Assembly: GCF_014466955.1 (NCBI RefSeq)
Contig: NZ_AP023396.1
Location: forward strand, 6,758,001 to 6,822,000
Length of the DNA: 64,000 nucleotides
Source of the DNA: Nocardia wallacei
GTDB taxonomy: Bacteria > Actinomycetota > Actinomycetes > Mycobacteriales > Mycobacteriaceae
Reading direction: 5' to 3'
The position numbers and the translations under genes are program-made. The first letter of the stretch is position 1. Every line of letters starts with the position of its first letter. Positions 21,034 to 28,653 of the stretch are shown in pieces. The notes under the pieces were generated by a model. The model did no database searches and was not told the DNA's origin. It saw nothing but the letters and a program-made list of their open reading frames with translations.

Positions 21034-23130
21034 ATGGGCGCATTCGAGATGCCCGAGGACCTGTCCAAGCTCACGCTGGCCGAGCTGCGTGACCTACTGG
21101 CCGCCGCGGAGGCCGCGTTCGACGCGCTGGCCGCACCGCACGCCGGTGAGGGCTCGCCCGCGCCGTCCGCCGAAACGCTCCAGGCGATCAAGGACGTGAA
21201 CACCGCCGCCGACGCGATCAACGCGCGGATCGGCGAGGTGGAGGCGGAGGAGCAGGCGCGCGCCGATGAGGCCCGCAACCTGATCCAGGCCCGCACCGAG
21301 GCCCGCAACCAGACCACCGACACCTCCGAGCCCACCGACGACGGCGACACCGACGGCAACGATGGTGACGACGGGGACGGCGGCGAGGGGGCCACCGACG
21401 CGGACGCCGGTGCCGAGGTGGTGGCGGAAGCGGAGCAGGCGACCGCCGACGCCGCCCAGCAGGAGGCGGTGACCGCCGCCAGCACCCGCCCGACATCGTT
21501 CCGTGGCCTGGGCGCCCGGCGGCGCACCGGCAACGCGGCCCCGCCCGCCCAGGAGATCGGGTTCCGGATGCGTCCGCAGACCCCGAAGTATCGGGATGGT
21601 GTGGTCGGGTTCGATGCGCTGGCGGCGTCCATCGACAGCATGGCGACCGGGCACCGGATCCACTCCAACCGTGACCCGCTGCGCATCGACGGCGGCACCG
21701 GGAAGATCCCGCTGTCGCTGGCGACGCTGGATCGCGGGTTCGGGCCGTCGCACATCATCAACGAGAAGGCGACCGACGAGGAGCGCGACGCCCAGATCGC
21801 GGAGATCATCGCGAACACCGAGTACCGGGCCGCGACGTTCGACGACCGCGGCGCGATGGTGGCATCCGGCGGCCACTGCGCGGTGCCGGAAACGATCTAT
21901 ACCTTCTGCGATGTCACCCCCGCGACCGGGTTGGCGACCTGGCCGGCGATGAACCTGGGTCCGCGCGGCGGCCAGCGGCGGCCGATGGAGCCCGACTTCA
22001 CGGAGCTGTACAACACGCTGCCATGGCGGTTCACCGAGGCGGAGTTGCAGGCCAACAACCCCGACGGAACCCCGGTCGTCACCAAGCCGTGCATCGAGAT
22101 CCCCTGCGTGGAGTGGGAGGAAATCTATGTCGAGGCGATCGGCCTGTGCGTCACCTCCGGCATCCTCCAGCGCCGCGGCTTCCCCGAGAGCATCGAACGG
22201 TTCCTGGCCGAGGTGGTCAAGGCGCACCTGATCAAGGTGTCGGTGTGGTCGCTGCTGGACGCGGAGGCCGACTCCACCCCGTACACCATCCCGGCCGCCG
22301 GCTCCCTGGGCGCGGCGGGTGCGTTCCTCAACGGTGTCGCGTTGCGCGCGGTGGTGCAGCGGCAGAAGGAGCGGCTGGCGAAGGACGCGCCGATCGAAGG
22401 CAAGACGCCCGCCTACATGCTGGATGTGGCGAAGGCCGACATGGCGATGCAGCAGGGCAAGGACGTCAAGTCCATCACCGACGCGGAGATCGACGGCTGG
22501 CTGGCCTCCCGGAACATCTTCATGGAGTGGGTGCAGCACTGGCAGCCCATCCCCGAGGCGTCGGTGCGGTGGCCCAGCCAGGTCCGGACCCTGCTGTACC
22601 CGCGCGGCACCTGGTACCAGCACCTGGAGCACGTCATCGAGGTCGGCACCCTGCACTCGAAGGACATGCTCCAGAAGAACCGGCAGATGGAGTTCTTCAC
22701 CGAGGACGAGTACCTGATGGACCGTCGGTGCAAGACCTCCGAGGTGCTGACCATCAACGTCTGCGCCAACGGTTCCGTGGGTGCGCGGGAGCAGATCACC
22801 TGCGCGACCACCACCAACGAGGTCCAGACCGCGACCATCACCGGTTCGCCGACGGGCGGAACTTTCACCCTCAGCTACGGGGGTGAGACCACCACGCCGC
22901 TGCCGTACAACGCGACCGCCGCGCAGGTGCAGTCCGCGCTGGCGCTGCTGCCGACCATCGGGTTCGGCAACGTCGCGGTGTCCGGCCCGGCGGGCGGCCC
23001 GTACGCGATCACGTTCCAGGGCGTCCTGGGCGCGACCAACGTGCCGCTGATCACCGCCTCCGGCTCGTTCATCGGTGGCAGCTCGCCGGCCATCGGCGTC
23101 GCGCAGACCACCGCGGGTTCGCCGAACTGA
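21034..23130 (+). CDS. Major capsid protein fused to an N-terminal scaffold-like region and a C-terminal decoration domain, 698 aa
   Basis: Three parts. Residues 1-160: helical and extremely acidic (DDGDTDGNDGDDGDGGEG), like an HK97-type delta/scaffold region, ending near a basic stretch (GLGARRR, about 163-169) where protease cleavage is plausible. About 170-590: HK97-fold coat protein. Residues 594-698: a 105-residue beta domain nearly repeated at the end of the tail tube protein (25827-26927). ATG has a purine-rich GAGGGAAGGG upstream. Coat assignment rests on size, gene order after portal/MuF/protease, and this domain layout. Confidence 0.85.
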   Translation: MGAFEMPEDLSKLTLAELRDLLAAAEAAFDALAAPHAGEGSPAPSAETLQAIKDVNTAADAINARIGEVEAEEQARADEARNLIQARTEARNQTTDTSEPTDDGDTDGNDGDDGDGGEGATDADAGAEVVAEAEQATADAAQQEAVTAASTRPTSFRGLGARRRTGNAAPPAQEIGFRMRPQTPKYRDGVVGFDALAASIDSMATGHRIHSNRDPLRIDGGTGKIPLSLATLDRGFGPSHIINEKATDEERDAQIAEIIANTEYRAATFDDRGAMVASGGHCAVPETIYTFCDVTPATGLATWPAMNLGPRGGQRRPMEPDFTELYNTLPWRFTEAELQANNPDGTPVVTKPCIEIPCVEWEEIYVEAIGLCVTSGILQRRGFPESIERFLAEVVKAHLIKVSVWSLLDAEADSTPYTIPAAGSLGAAGAFLNGVALRAVVQRQKERLAKDAPIEGKTPAYMLDVAKADMAMQQGKDVKSITDAEIDGWLASRNIFMEWVQHWQPIPEASVRWPSQVRTLLYPRGTWYQHLEHVIEVGTLHSKDMLQKNRQMEFFTEDEYLMDRRCKTSEVLTINVCANGSVGAREQITCATTTNEVQTATITGSPTGGTFTLSYGGETTTPLPYNATAAQVQSALALLPTIGFGNVAVSGPAGGPYAITFQGVLGATNVPLITASGSFIGGSSPAIGVAQTTAGSPN

Positions 23131-23137
23131 CCGATGT

Positions 23138-23168
23138 CCCAACCATCCGGAATTTCCGGATGGTTGGG
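23138..23168 (+). terminator. Perfect palindrome after the capsid gene
   Basis: Perfectly symmetric inverted repeat of 31 nt centred on 23153, 8 nt after the capsid stop, with no T run. Probably a partial terminator or mRNA end protecting the abundant capsid message while allowing read-through. Confidence 0.7.
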
Positions 23169-23277
23169 CCCTGATCTCCCGGTTCGGGGCGGGCGAGAGC
23201 CCTCCCCCGAGTGTGCTGCCCAACTCACTCGCCCCGGCCGGGACCCTTCCCCCCTCACACGTACCTGGAGGACCACC

Positions 23278-24018
23278 GTGGCCGAGGTCTACACGGCACC
23301 ACTGGCGAACCCGGCGAGCGGCGGCCTGTACGGCGCGGCCACCCTCATCGACACTCCCGACCCGTCCCGGCTCGCCCAAGGTGTCGTGGTCGACACCTGG
23401 AATTGCGGGCCCGCCTGGATCTGGCCCATCAACTGCGAGACCGAGATCCCCGATCCCACGGTGAAGGGCGCGGAGCCCCGAAACGACTGGCTCACGCACG
23501 AATTCGTGGGTGATGTGATCGGCGCGGACGACGACTGCTCCGCGCTCGTGCCCGAGCAGGAAGCCGAGCAGCGGGCGAAACAGCTGCTGCGGCTACAGGA
23601 GCCGGTGCTGGTCGAGCGGCAGCTGGTGCCGCGGCTCGTCGCGGCAGCGGGCGCGGCCAGCACGGTGGCCGGTCTGGTCGCCGCCGTCGGCGCGCTCGAG
23701 GAAGCGGTAGCACCGTTCGGGTTTCCCGGTGTGCTGCACGCGGCGGCGCACCTCGCCGCCGCGCTCCAAGCGGCGCAGCTCATCACCCGCACCGGCACGT
23801 TCCTGTTGTCTCCGTCCGGGCACCGGTGGGCGTTCGGCGCCGGGTACGCGGACCTGGACGACACGATCATCGCCACCGGGCCTGTCACCGTCCACCGCGG
23901 CCCCGTCGTCATGACGCACGGCCCGGACTATCCCCACAACGAACGGCTCTCCGTGGCCGAGCGGGAAACGCTCGTGTCCTGGGAGTGCTGGACCACCGCT
24001 ATCACGATCGGAGCCTGA
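23278..24018 (+). CDS. Putative structural protein, 246 aa
   Basis: GTG start with CTGGAGG 8 nt upstream. It begins with a beta-like region with three cysteines (WNCGPAWIWPINCETE), then an Ala-rich helical segment (VAAAGAASTVAGLVAAVGALEEAV) and a C-terminal beta region ending WECWTTAITIGA. Position right after the capsid gene suggests a head-associated or connector protein; no family can be named. A weak late-type element may lie at about 23209-23230. Confidence 0.7.
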   Translation: MAEVYTAPLANPASGGLYGAATLIDTPDPSRLAQGVVVDTWNCGPAWIWPINCETEIPDPTVKGAEPRNDWLTHEFVGDVIGADDDCSALVPEQEAEQRAKQLLRLQEPVLVERQLVPRLVAAAGAASTVAGLVAAVGALEEAVAPFGFPGVLHAAAHLAAALQAAQLITRTGTFLLSPSGHRWAFGAGYADLDDTIIATGPVTVHRGPVVMTHGPDYPHNERLSVAERETLVSWECWTTAITIGA

Positions 24019-24020
24019 CC

Positions 24021-24494
24021 ATGCGCACCTACACCGAGATCGACGGCGGCGACACCGCCACCGTGCGAGCCGGATCCGCCGCCGAGCACGAGCAGCTGGC
24101 CCGCGTCCTCCTCGAGGCCGCCGGAGAGGACCGCAAGCGCGAGGTGCGCGGGATCTCCACCGGCGGCAAGGGATTCCGGGTGCCGGTCGACATCGCCCGA
24201 AGCGCCGGCCTCATCCCCGAGGAAGCCGAGTTCGATGCCGATGCCGTCGCGCAGGAAGGCATCCAGCGGCTCCTGGAGAACGCGGAGCTGTCGCCGAACG
24301 CTCTGGAGCTGGATCCGTCGCAGGACACCGAGGATTCGGCTGCCGAGCAGCCCACCGAGGAGGAGCCCGCCGCCGCGCCGGAGGAGGCGGAGCAGCCGCA
24401 CGAGGAGCCGAAGAAGGCCACCGCGCGGAAGGCTCCCGCGAAGAAGGCCGCGGCGAAGAAGCCGGAGGCCCCGGCCGACGGCGGTGACTCGTGA
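24021..24494 (+). CDS. Hypothetical protein with Lys/Ala-rich tail, 157 aa
   Basis: Residues 1-90 form a globular part (STGGKGFRVPVDIARSAGLI). Residues 100-130 are Glu/Pro/Ala-rich, and the last 25 are histone H1-like (KKATARKAPAKKAAAKKPEA). This tail would bind nucleic acid or polyanions. It starts 3 nt after the preceding stop and overlaps the next GTG, so it belongs to the head operon. Function unknown. Confidence 0.75.
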   Translation: MRTYTEIDGGDTATVRAGSAAEHEQLARVLLEAAGEDRKREVRGISTGGKGFRVPVDIARSAGLIPEEAEFDADAVAQEGIQRLLENAELSPNALELDPSQDTEDSAAEQPTEEEPAAAPEEAEQPHEEPKKATARKAPAKKAAAKKPEAPADGGDS

Positions 24495-24922
24495 GCCAGC
24501 CGACCAACGTTGTCGATCTGGTGACCCGGCAGGTGCTGGAGCGCCTGCCGGAGTGGGCGGGCCATCAGGTGGACCGGGCGCTGGCCGACGCCCGGGCCGA
24601 GGCCAGGGCCCGTTTCGAGGAGTTCCTGGCCGACCTCGAAACCACCGGCCCGGCCCCGGCCGCGCCGCCGGAGGTGAAGTCCGATGCTCGGGATCGCGCG
24701 CAGCGCACCGCGATTCAGGGCGCGGTGGCGACAGTGGTGGTGGCCGTGCTGCTGGCCATCGCGGGAGTGGTCGGCGGCAGTGGCTTCGACTTCACCTCCG
24801 GGGAGGCGTGGAAGACCGTGCTCGGTGCCGCGCTGGGCGCGGTGGTCGCGGCCGGCACGGCGTACGTGCAGCGGCTGATCTCCCCGCCACGCAACCAGGT
24901 TGCGGAGGACCCGGAGCGGTGA
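24491..24922 (+). CDS. Two-helix membrane protein, holin-like, 143 aa
   Basis: GTG overlap with the previous stop. N-terminal amphipathic and coiled segment (residues 8-50), then two hydrophobic helices (about 74-95 and 107-124) separated by GGSGFDFTSGEAW, and a short basic tail (VQRLISPPRNQ). This topology and ending are common among actinophage holin candidates. It lies far from the lysins, within the head operon, so lysis function is an inference. Confidence 0.72.
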   Translation: MSQPTNVVDLVTRQVLERLPEWAGHQVDRALADARAEARARFEEFLADLETTGPAPAAPPEVKSDARDRAQRTAIQGAVATVVVAVLLAIAGVVGGSGFDFTSGEAWKTVLGAALGAVVAAGTAYVQRLISPPRNQVAEDPER

Positions 24923-25359
24923 GAGGGCGGCTCGGCGGGATGGTCGATACAGAGTCGGTGCGCCTCTACCAGGGAGTCGTGTACATCGGTTTCCTGCTGA
25001 GCGCCGTGCAGACGATCTGGCTCGGCACCCCGCCGACGCCGGTCGCCCAGGCCATGGGCGACATGGTGGAGCTGATGTGGCTGGCGCTGCTGATCGCGTG
25101 CCCGCTGCTGGCGGCTCTGGGGTATTGGAGACGCGAGCGGCCGGACGGGCTGTGGTTGCTCGCCGCCAGTGACGCGGCATCCGCCTGCACCACAGCGGCA
25201 TACGTCGCCGCGGTACTTCAGGCGACATGGGCTGAGCGGGCCAGCTTCGCAGCCTGGCTGGCCGCCGCGTTGTCGGTGTGCTCGGTACTCATTTTGTGGC
25301 GTGACCTGCGGCGTATCCGCGCGACGGCGCGGCTGGTGAAAGAAGCGAAGCGTGAGTGA
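24919..25359 (+). CDS. Four-helix membrane protein, 146 aa
   Basis: GTG overlapping the previous stop (GTGA); ATG 24940 (MVDTES) is an alternative start. Hydrophobic stretches at about residues 17-36, 48-67, 79-100 and 108-125 suggest four membrane passes. The short polar N- and C-termini are basic. No family is recognised. It is the middle one of three consecutive membrane proteins coupled by overlaps. Confidence 0.72.
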   Translation: MRGRLGGMVDTESVRLYQGVVYIGFLLSAVQTIWLGTPPTPVAQAMGDMVELMWLALLIACPLLAALGYWRRERPDGLWLLAASDAASACTTAAYVAAVLQATWAERASFAAWLAAALSVCSVLILWRDLRRIRATARLVKEAKRE

Positions 25360-25735
25360 TCTGGTGACCCTGCTGGTCAGTTCGGGTGTTGTCACCACAG
25401 CGGGCGGTGTTGTCGGGGCGGCCATAGGCGCATTCGCGGGTCGCCGCGGGAAGCGTTTGAAGAGCGCGGATTACGCGGAGATCGCGGCGCGTGTGTCGAC
25501 GTCGGGCGCGACCATGTCGCAGGCCATCGCTGAAGATCTCCGCGAGGACAACAAGCAGCTGGACCTGAAAGTCGACAGGCTTGAGTCCAGTGTCGAACGC
25601 CTCAGCAGCCGGGTAGCCGAACTCACCGATGCGGTATGGGTCGCCATCCGCCGCATCGAGTCCCACGGCCACGACGCCACCGATCTGCGCGCGGTGATCA
25701 CCGGCCGCACGAATGGCACTCCGCCGCCGCTCTGA
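25352..25735 (+). CDS. Membrane-anchored coiled-coil protein, 127 aa
   Basis: GTG inside the end of the preceding gene. One N-terminal hydrophobic Gly-rich helix (VVTTAGGVVGAAIGAFAG), a basic patch (RRGKRLK), then a long heptad region (DLREDNKQLDLKVDRLESSVERLSSRVAEL). The design resembles i-spanin-like or tape-associated membrane proteins. The function is not known. Confidence 0.7.
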   Translation: MSDLVTLLVSSGVVTTAGGVVGAAIGAFAGRRGKRLKSADYAEIAARVSTSGATMSQAIAEDLREDNKQLDLKVDRLESSVERLSSRVAELTDAVWVAIRRIESHGHDATDLRAVITGRTNGTPPPL

Positions 25736-25741
25736 ACTCTG

Positions 25742-25763
25742 CTGCACCCCTGGTGTTTACCCT
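25742..25763 (+). promoter_or_regulatory. Late-type promoter element, copy D (tail)
   Basis: CTGCACCCC (25742-25750), 7 nt, TACCCT (25758-25763), about 63 nt before the tail gene start at 25827. Confidence 0.72.
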
Positions 25764-25826
25764 GCCGCCGTAGGGCCTGGGCAGCCACTGAAAACACTCT
25801 GACGTGCACATATAGAGGAGAGTTCA

Positions 25827-26927
25827 GTGGCCGTTTTGCCGGTCGTGAAGGGCCTGCGTATGCGGGCCACCTTGGTCGACGCGTGCGGTATGCCCATCGT
25901 CGGCCCTCGAAGCCGCGTGGTGACTTCGGGTTTCGTTACCGCCACCCTCAGCCCGCAGATGCGGGATGCGGAAGAGATCGAGCAGACCAACGCGGAAGGC
26001 CGCGTCTGCGTCTCGGATCGCACACCGCCGGAACGCAAGTGGCTCAACGCCACCATCGAGTTCTGCGCCGTGAACACGTGCCTTTTCAACATGTTCACCG
26101 ACTGGGAGATCGTCACCGACTGGGAAGGCAAAGACATCGGCTTCTCCGATCAGAAGGAGGTGCCCTCCGATCGTGGTGTGGCCATCGAGATCTGGTCGGG
26201 TGTCGGCTCGGAGGATGCCTGTGAGGTGCCCACAACCGATGACATTTTGAACGGCGCGGCCGGCGGCAGCTCGCTCCCGTACGGATACACGTTCTTCGTG
26301 GTCAAGGAGGGCCAGCTCGGCGATACCGAGATCGGTGCCAAGGCCAGCACCTTCACCATCAACGCCATCACCGTGAACGCGACTCGCTGGGGCCGCGGAC
26401 CGTACAACGTGATGGCCACCGACGCCAACAACACCCCAGGACGCATGTTGCGGCCCATCCAGCCGGGTCAGCACCGGCGCATGTTCAAGACCACCATTGC
26501 GCCGCCCGAGCCCAGCGATGATTGCTGCCCGCTGATCCTGCCTTCCCCGTACTACGGCGAAACCGCGGTGGCCGTCGCCCCGGCGCAGCCCGCGTGCGGT
26601 TCGGTCGGTACCAGCGAGGTCCAGACCATCACCATCGGCGGCTCGCCGACCGGCGGCACGTTCACGCTGACGTTCCGGGGTTCGACCACCGCGCCGATCC
26701 CGCACAACGCCGCCGCGGCGACGGTGAAGGCCGCGCTGGAGTCGCTGCCCACCATCGGCACCGGCAATGTCAACGTGAGCGGCAGCGCGGGTGGCCCCTA
26801 CACCTGCACCTTCACCGGTGACCTGGCCGAGTTGGGCTTGCCCGCCATGACCGCGTCCGCGTCCGGGCTCACCCCGTCCGGCACGGTCACCATCGCCACC
26901 ACGGTGGAGGGCGGGGTCTACTCGTAG
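25827..26927 (+). CDS. Probable major tail (tube) protein with C-terminal decoration domain, 366 aa
   Basis: GTG start with GAGGAG about 10 nt upstream. Residues 1-255 are a beta-rich domain of the size of tail tube proteins (VTSGFVTATLSPQMRDAEEIEQTNAEGRVC ... FTINAITVNATRWGRGPYNVMATD). Residues 262-366 are a 105-residue beta domain matching the capsid C-terminus at 53 of the first 83 positions by hand alignment. Own late-type element and expected high expression support the call. The alternative is another abundant structural protein. Confidence 0.75.
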   Translation: MAVLPVVKGLRMRATLVDACGMPIVGPRSRVVTSGFVTATLSPQMRDAEEIEQTNAEGRVCVSDRTPPERKWLNATIEFCAVNTCLFNMFTDWEIVTDWEGKDIGFSDQKEVPSDRGVAIEIWSGVGSEDACEVPTTDDILNGAAGGSSLPYGYTFFVVKEGQLGDTEIGAKASTFTINAITVNATRWGRGPYNVMATDANNTPGRMLRPIQPGQHRRMFKTTIAPPEPSDDCCPLILPSPYYGETAVAVAPAQPACGSVGTSEVQTITIGGSPTGGTFTLTFRGSTTAPIPHNAAAATVKAALESLPTIGTGNVNVSGSAGGPYTCTFTGDLAELGLPAMTASASGLTPSGTVTIATTVEGGVYS

Positions 26928-27706
26928 TGCCGCTCGAACTCGGGTGGACCCCGGACCAGCTCCGCCTGTCCCTGAAACCAGGCACCGATTTTCAGGGACG
27001 GGTGGAGCTGCAATCCCCGCCCGGCACACCGACACCGTGGCCCGCCGGGACGGCCGCGTGGCTGCGGCTGTTCGTGCCCGGCAGCGCATTCGAGGCGATC
27101 TGGCCGGCCACTATCGCGGGCGCGGTGATGTCGTGGCTACAGCCGTCCACGGACGTCGACCAGGTGCCGCTCACCGCGTGGGCGGAGCTGGTGCTGGACT
27201 ATCCGTCCGCGCCGCCGTTCGTGTGGCTGGAGGGCCCGATCCAGACCGGCTGCGCCAGCTCCGGTTTCGGGTACATCGCCGCGGTGCCGCTCCCGGACGG
27301 CACCGCCGTAGCCGTGCCGGTGCCCGGCCCGGCGGGACCGCCCGGTGGCGGCGGTTCGTCTGTGATTGTCACCGGCACAGCGGGACTCGCATTGTCCGGG
27401 CATCGGGCCGTGGTCCGGCAGCCGGACGGCTCGTTCGTGTACGCGGACAACACCAATCCAGCGCACCTCGCGCTGCCGATCGGCATCACCAACGGCGCGG
27501 CGGCGGCCGGAGATCCGGTGCAGGTGGTGATGGTCGGGGAACTCACCGAACCTTCCTGGTCGTGGACGCCCGGCCCCGTGTTCCTGGGCACCAGTGGGGC
27601 GCTCACCCAGACCGTGCCGGGCGCCGGATTCCTGGCGCAGCTGGCCGCCGCGACTGCGGCCACCGCCATTTACGTCGACCGCTCGCCGAGCGTCGCACTC
27701 ACATAG
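26927..27706 (+). CDS. Structural protein with collagen-like hinge, 259 aa
   Basis: GTG overlaps the previous stop. The N-terminal domain (1-118) is beta-like; a short collagen-like stretch (VPGPAGPPGGGG, about 126-137) acts as hinge. The C-terminal domain ends GPVFLGTSGALTQTVPG ... ATAATAIYVDRSPSVALT, which is clearly related to the end of the next protein. Likely a head or tail fibre/decoration protein. Confidence 0.75.
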   Translation: MPLELGWTPDQLRLSLKPGTDFQGRVELQSPPGTPTPWPAGTAAWLRLFVPGSAFEAIWPATIAGAVMSWLQPSTDVDQVPLTAWAELVLDYPSAPPFVWLEGPIQTGCASSGFGYIAAVPLPDGTAVAVPVPGPAGPPGGGGSSVIVTGTAGLALSGHRAVVRQPDGSFVYADNTNPAHLALPIGITNGAAAAGDPVQVVMVGELTEPSWSWTPGPVFLGTSGALTQTVPGAGFLAQLAAATAATAIYVDRSPSVALT

Positions 27707-27718
27707 GAGAAGCCGAAC

Positions 27719-28231
27719 ATGGCCGGTAACAAGTACATCAAGCTCGACCCGACCACGGGTGCGCTGACCGAGCAGGCCGCCACCGACACGTCGGCCGGTG
27801 CTGCCGACGCCGGGAAGATCCCCGCCCTGGACGGGTCCGGCCGGCTGGCTTCATCCATGATGCCGGCGGGCATCGGCGCGGACACAGCGTCGATCACCAC
27901 GTCGGAGGCGCTGGCTGCCGGGGACTTCGTGAACATCTGGAACTCCACCGGCGCGAAGGTGCGCAAGGCCGACGCGACCACGCAGGGCAAGGAAGCGCAC
28001 GGGTTCGTGCTCGCGGCTGCCGCCAGCGGAGCGGCGGCCACCGTGTACTTCGAGGGCCCGAACACCGCGGTCACCGGCCAGACGCCCGGCCCGGTGTTCT
28101 TGGGCACCACGGCCGGGGCTGCGACGAGCACTCCGCCGAGCGCGGCCGGAAACGTGGTGCAGCGGATCGGTGTCGCGACGTCCGCGACCGCGATCAACTT
28201 CGAGGGCAGCGCGCCGGTGGTGCTGGCCTGA
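27719..28231 (+). CDS. Head-fibre/decoration-like protein, 170 aa
   Basis: ATG with TAGGAGAAG upstream. It starts NKYIKLDPTTGALTEQAATDTSAGAADAGKI, a sequence style widespread among phage head-fibre proteins, followed by GRLASSMMPAGIGADTASI and a C-terminal domain (GDFVNIWNS ... GPVFLGTTAG ... ATAINFEGSAPVVLA) shared with the preceding protein. Presumably trimeric and exposed on the virion. Confidence 0.78.
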   Translation: MAGNKYIKLDPTTGALTEQAATDTSAGAADAGKIPALDGSGRLASSMMPAGIGADTASITTSEALAAGDFVNIWNSTGAKVRKADATTQGKEAHGFVLAAAASGAAATVYFEGPNTAVTGQTPGPVFLGTTAGAATSTPPSAAGNVVQRIGVATSATAINFEGSAPVVLA

Positions 28232-28653
28232 TGGTGTTGCGACGCCCCCTCGTCAGTGTGGCGGGCTCGCTCCAGGAGCTATCCGACGCCGACACGCTGA
28301 CCGGGCAAACGGTCGGGGTCATGCTGTACCAGACCCAGGGCCTGCACGTCGCGGGGACCGGGCACCTGCCCATGGGCTGGGTCGTCCCGTACGCGATGGT
28401 GCTGGATCAGGTGCGGTACTGGCTCGCCACCGCGGGCACCGGTAATAGCGCGACGGCAGAGCTGCGGAAGAACGGCACGGCGGTCGGCAACGTGATCTCC
28501 GGGACCTCCGGTACTCCGTCCACTGCGCCGACCTACCTGACTCCTGGCGCGACGCTGGCGGCGGGTGACCGGATCTACGTGGTGCAGACGGCGGTGAACA
28601 CGACCACGCTCGGCACCGGCCTGGCCGCCGATCTGATCGGGCATCGCATATGA
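28231..28653 (+). CDS. Putative minor tail/fibre protein, 140 aa
   Basis: ATG overlaps the previous stop (TGATGG). The beta-rich product with the segment MGWVVPYAMVLDQVRYWLATAGTGNSATAELRKNGT and an ADLIGHRI ending resembles receptor-exposed phage fibre domains in composition (Gly/Thr/Ala-rich, no cysteines). It overlaps the next gene by 4 nt. Not assignable more precisely. Confidence 0.7.
   Translation: MVLRRPLVSVAGSLQELSDADTLTGQTVGVMLYQTQGLHVAGTGHLPMGWVVPYAMVLDQVRYWLATAGTGNSATAELRKNGTAVGNVISGTSGTPSTAPTYLTPGATLAAGDRIYVVQTAVNTTTLGTGLAADLIGHRI

Noticed and set aside
23209..23230. Late-type element before the 23278 gene (ACTCGCCCC ... ACCCTT)
   Set aside because: Spacing fits but both boxes deviate; kept only as a possible weak copy, not counted among the ten.
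21094..23499. 801-codon minus-strand frame opposite the capsid gene
   Set aside because: Antisense of the capsid protein, Arg/Gly/Val-rich with no domain; the capsid frame is supported by gene order and its shared domain.
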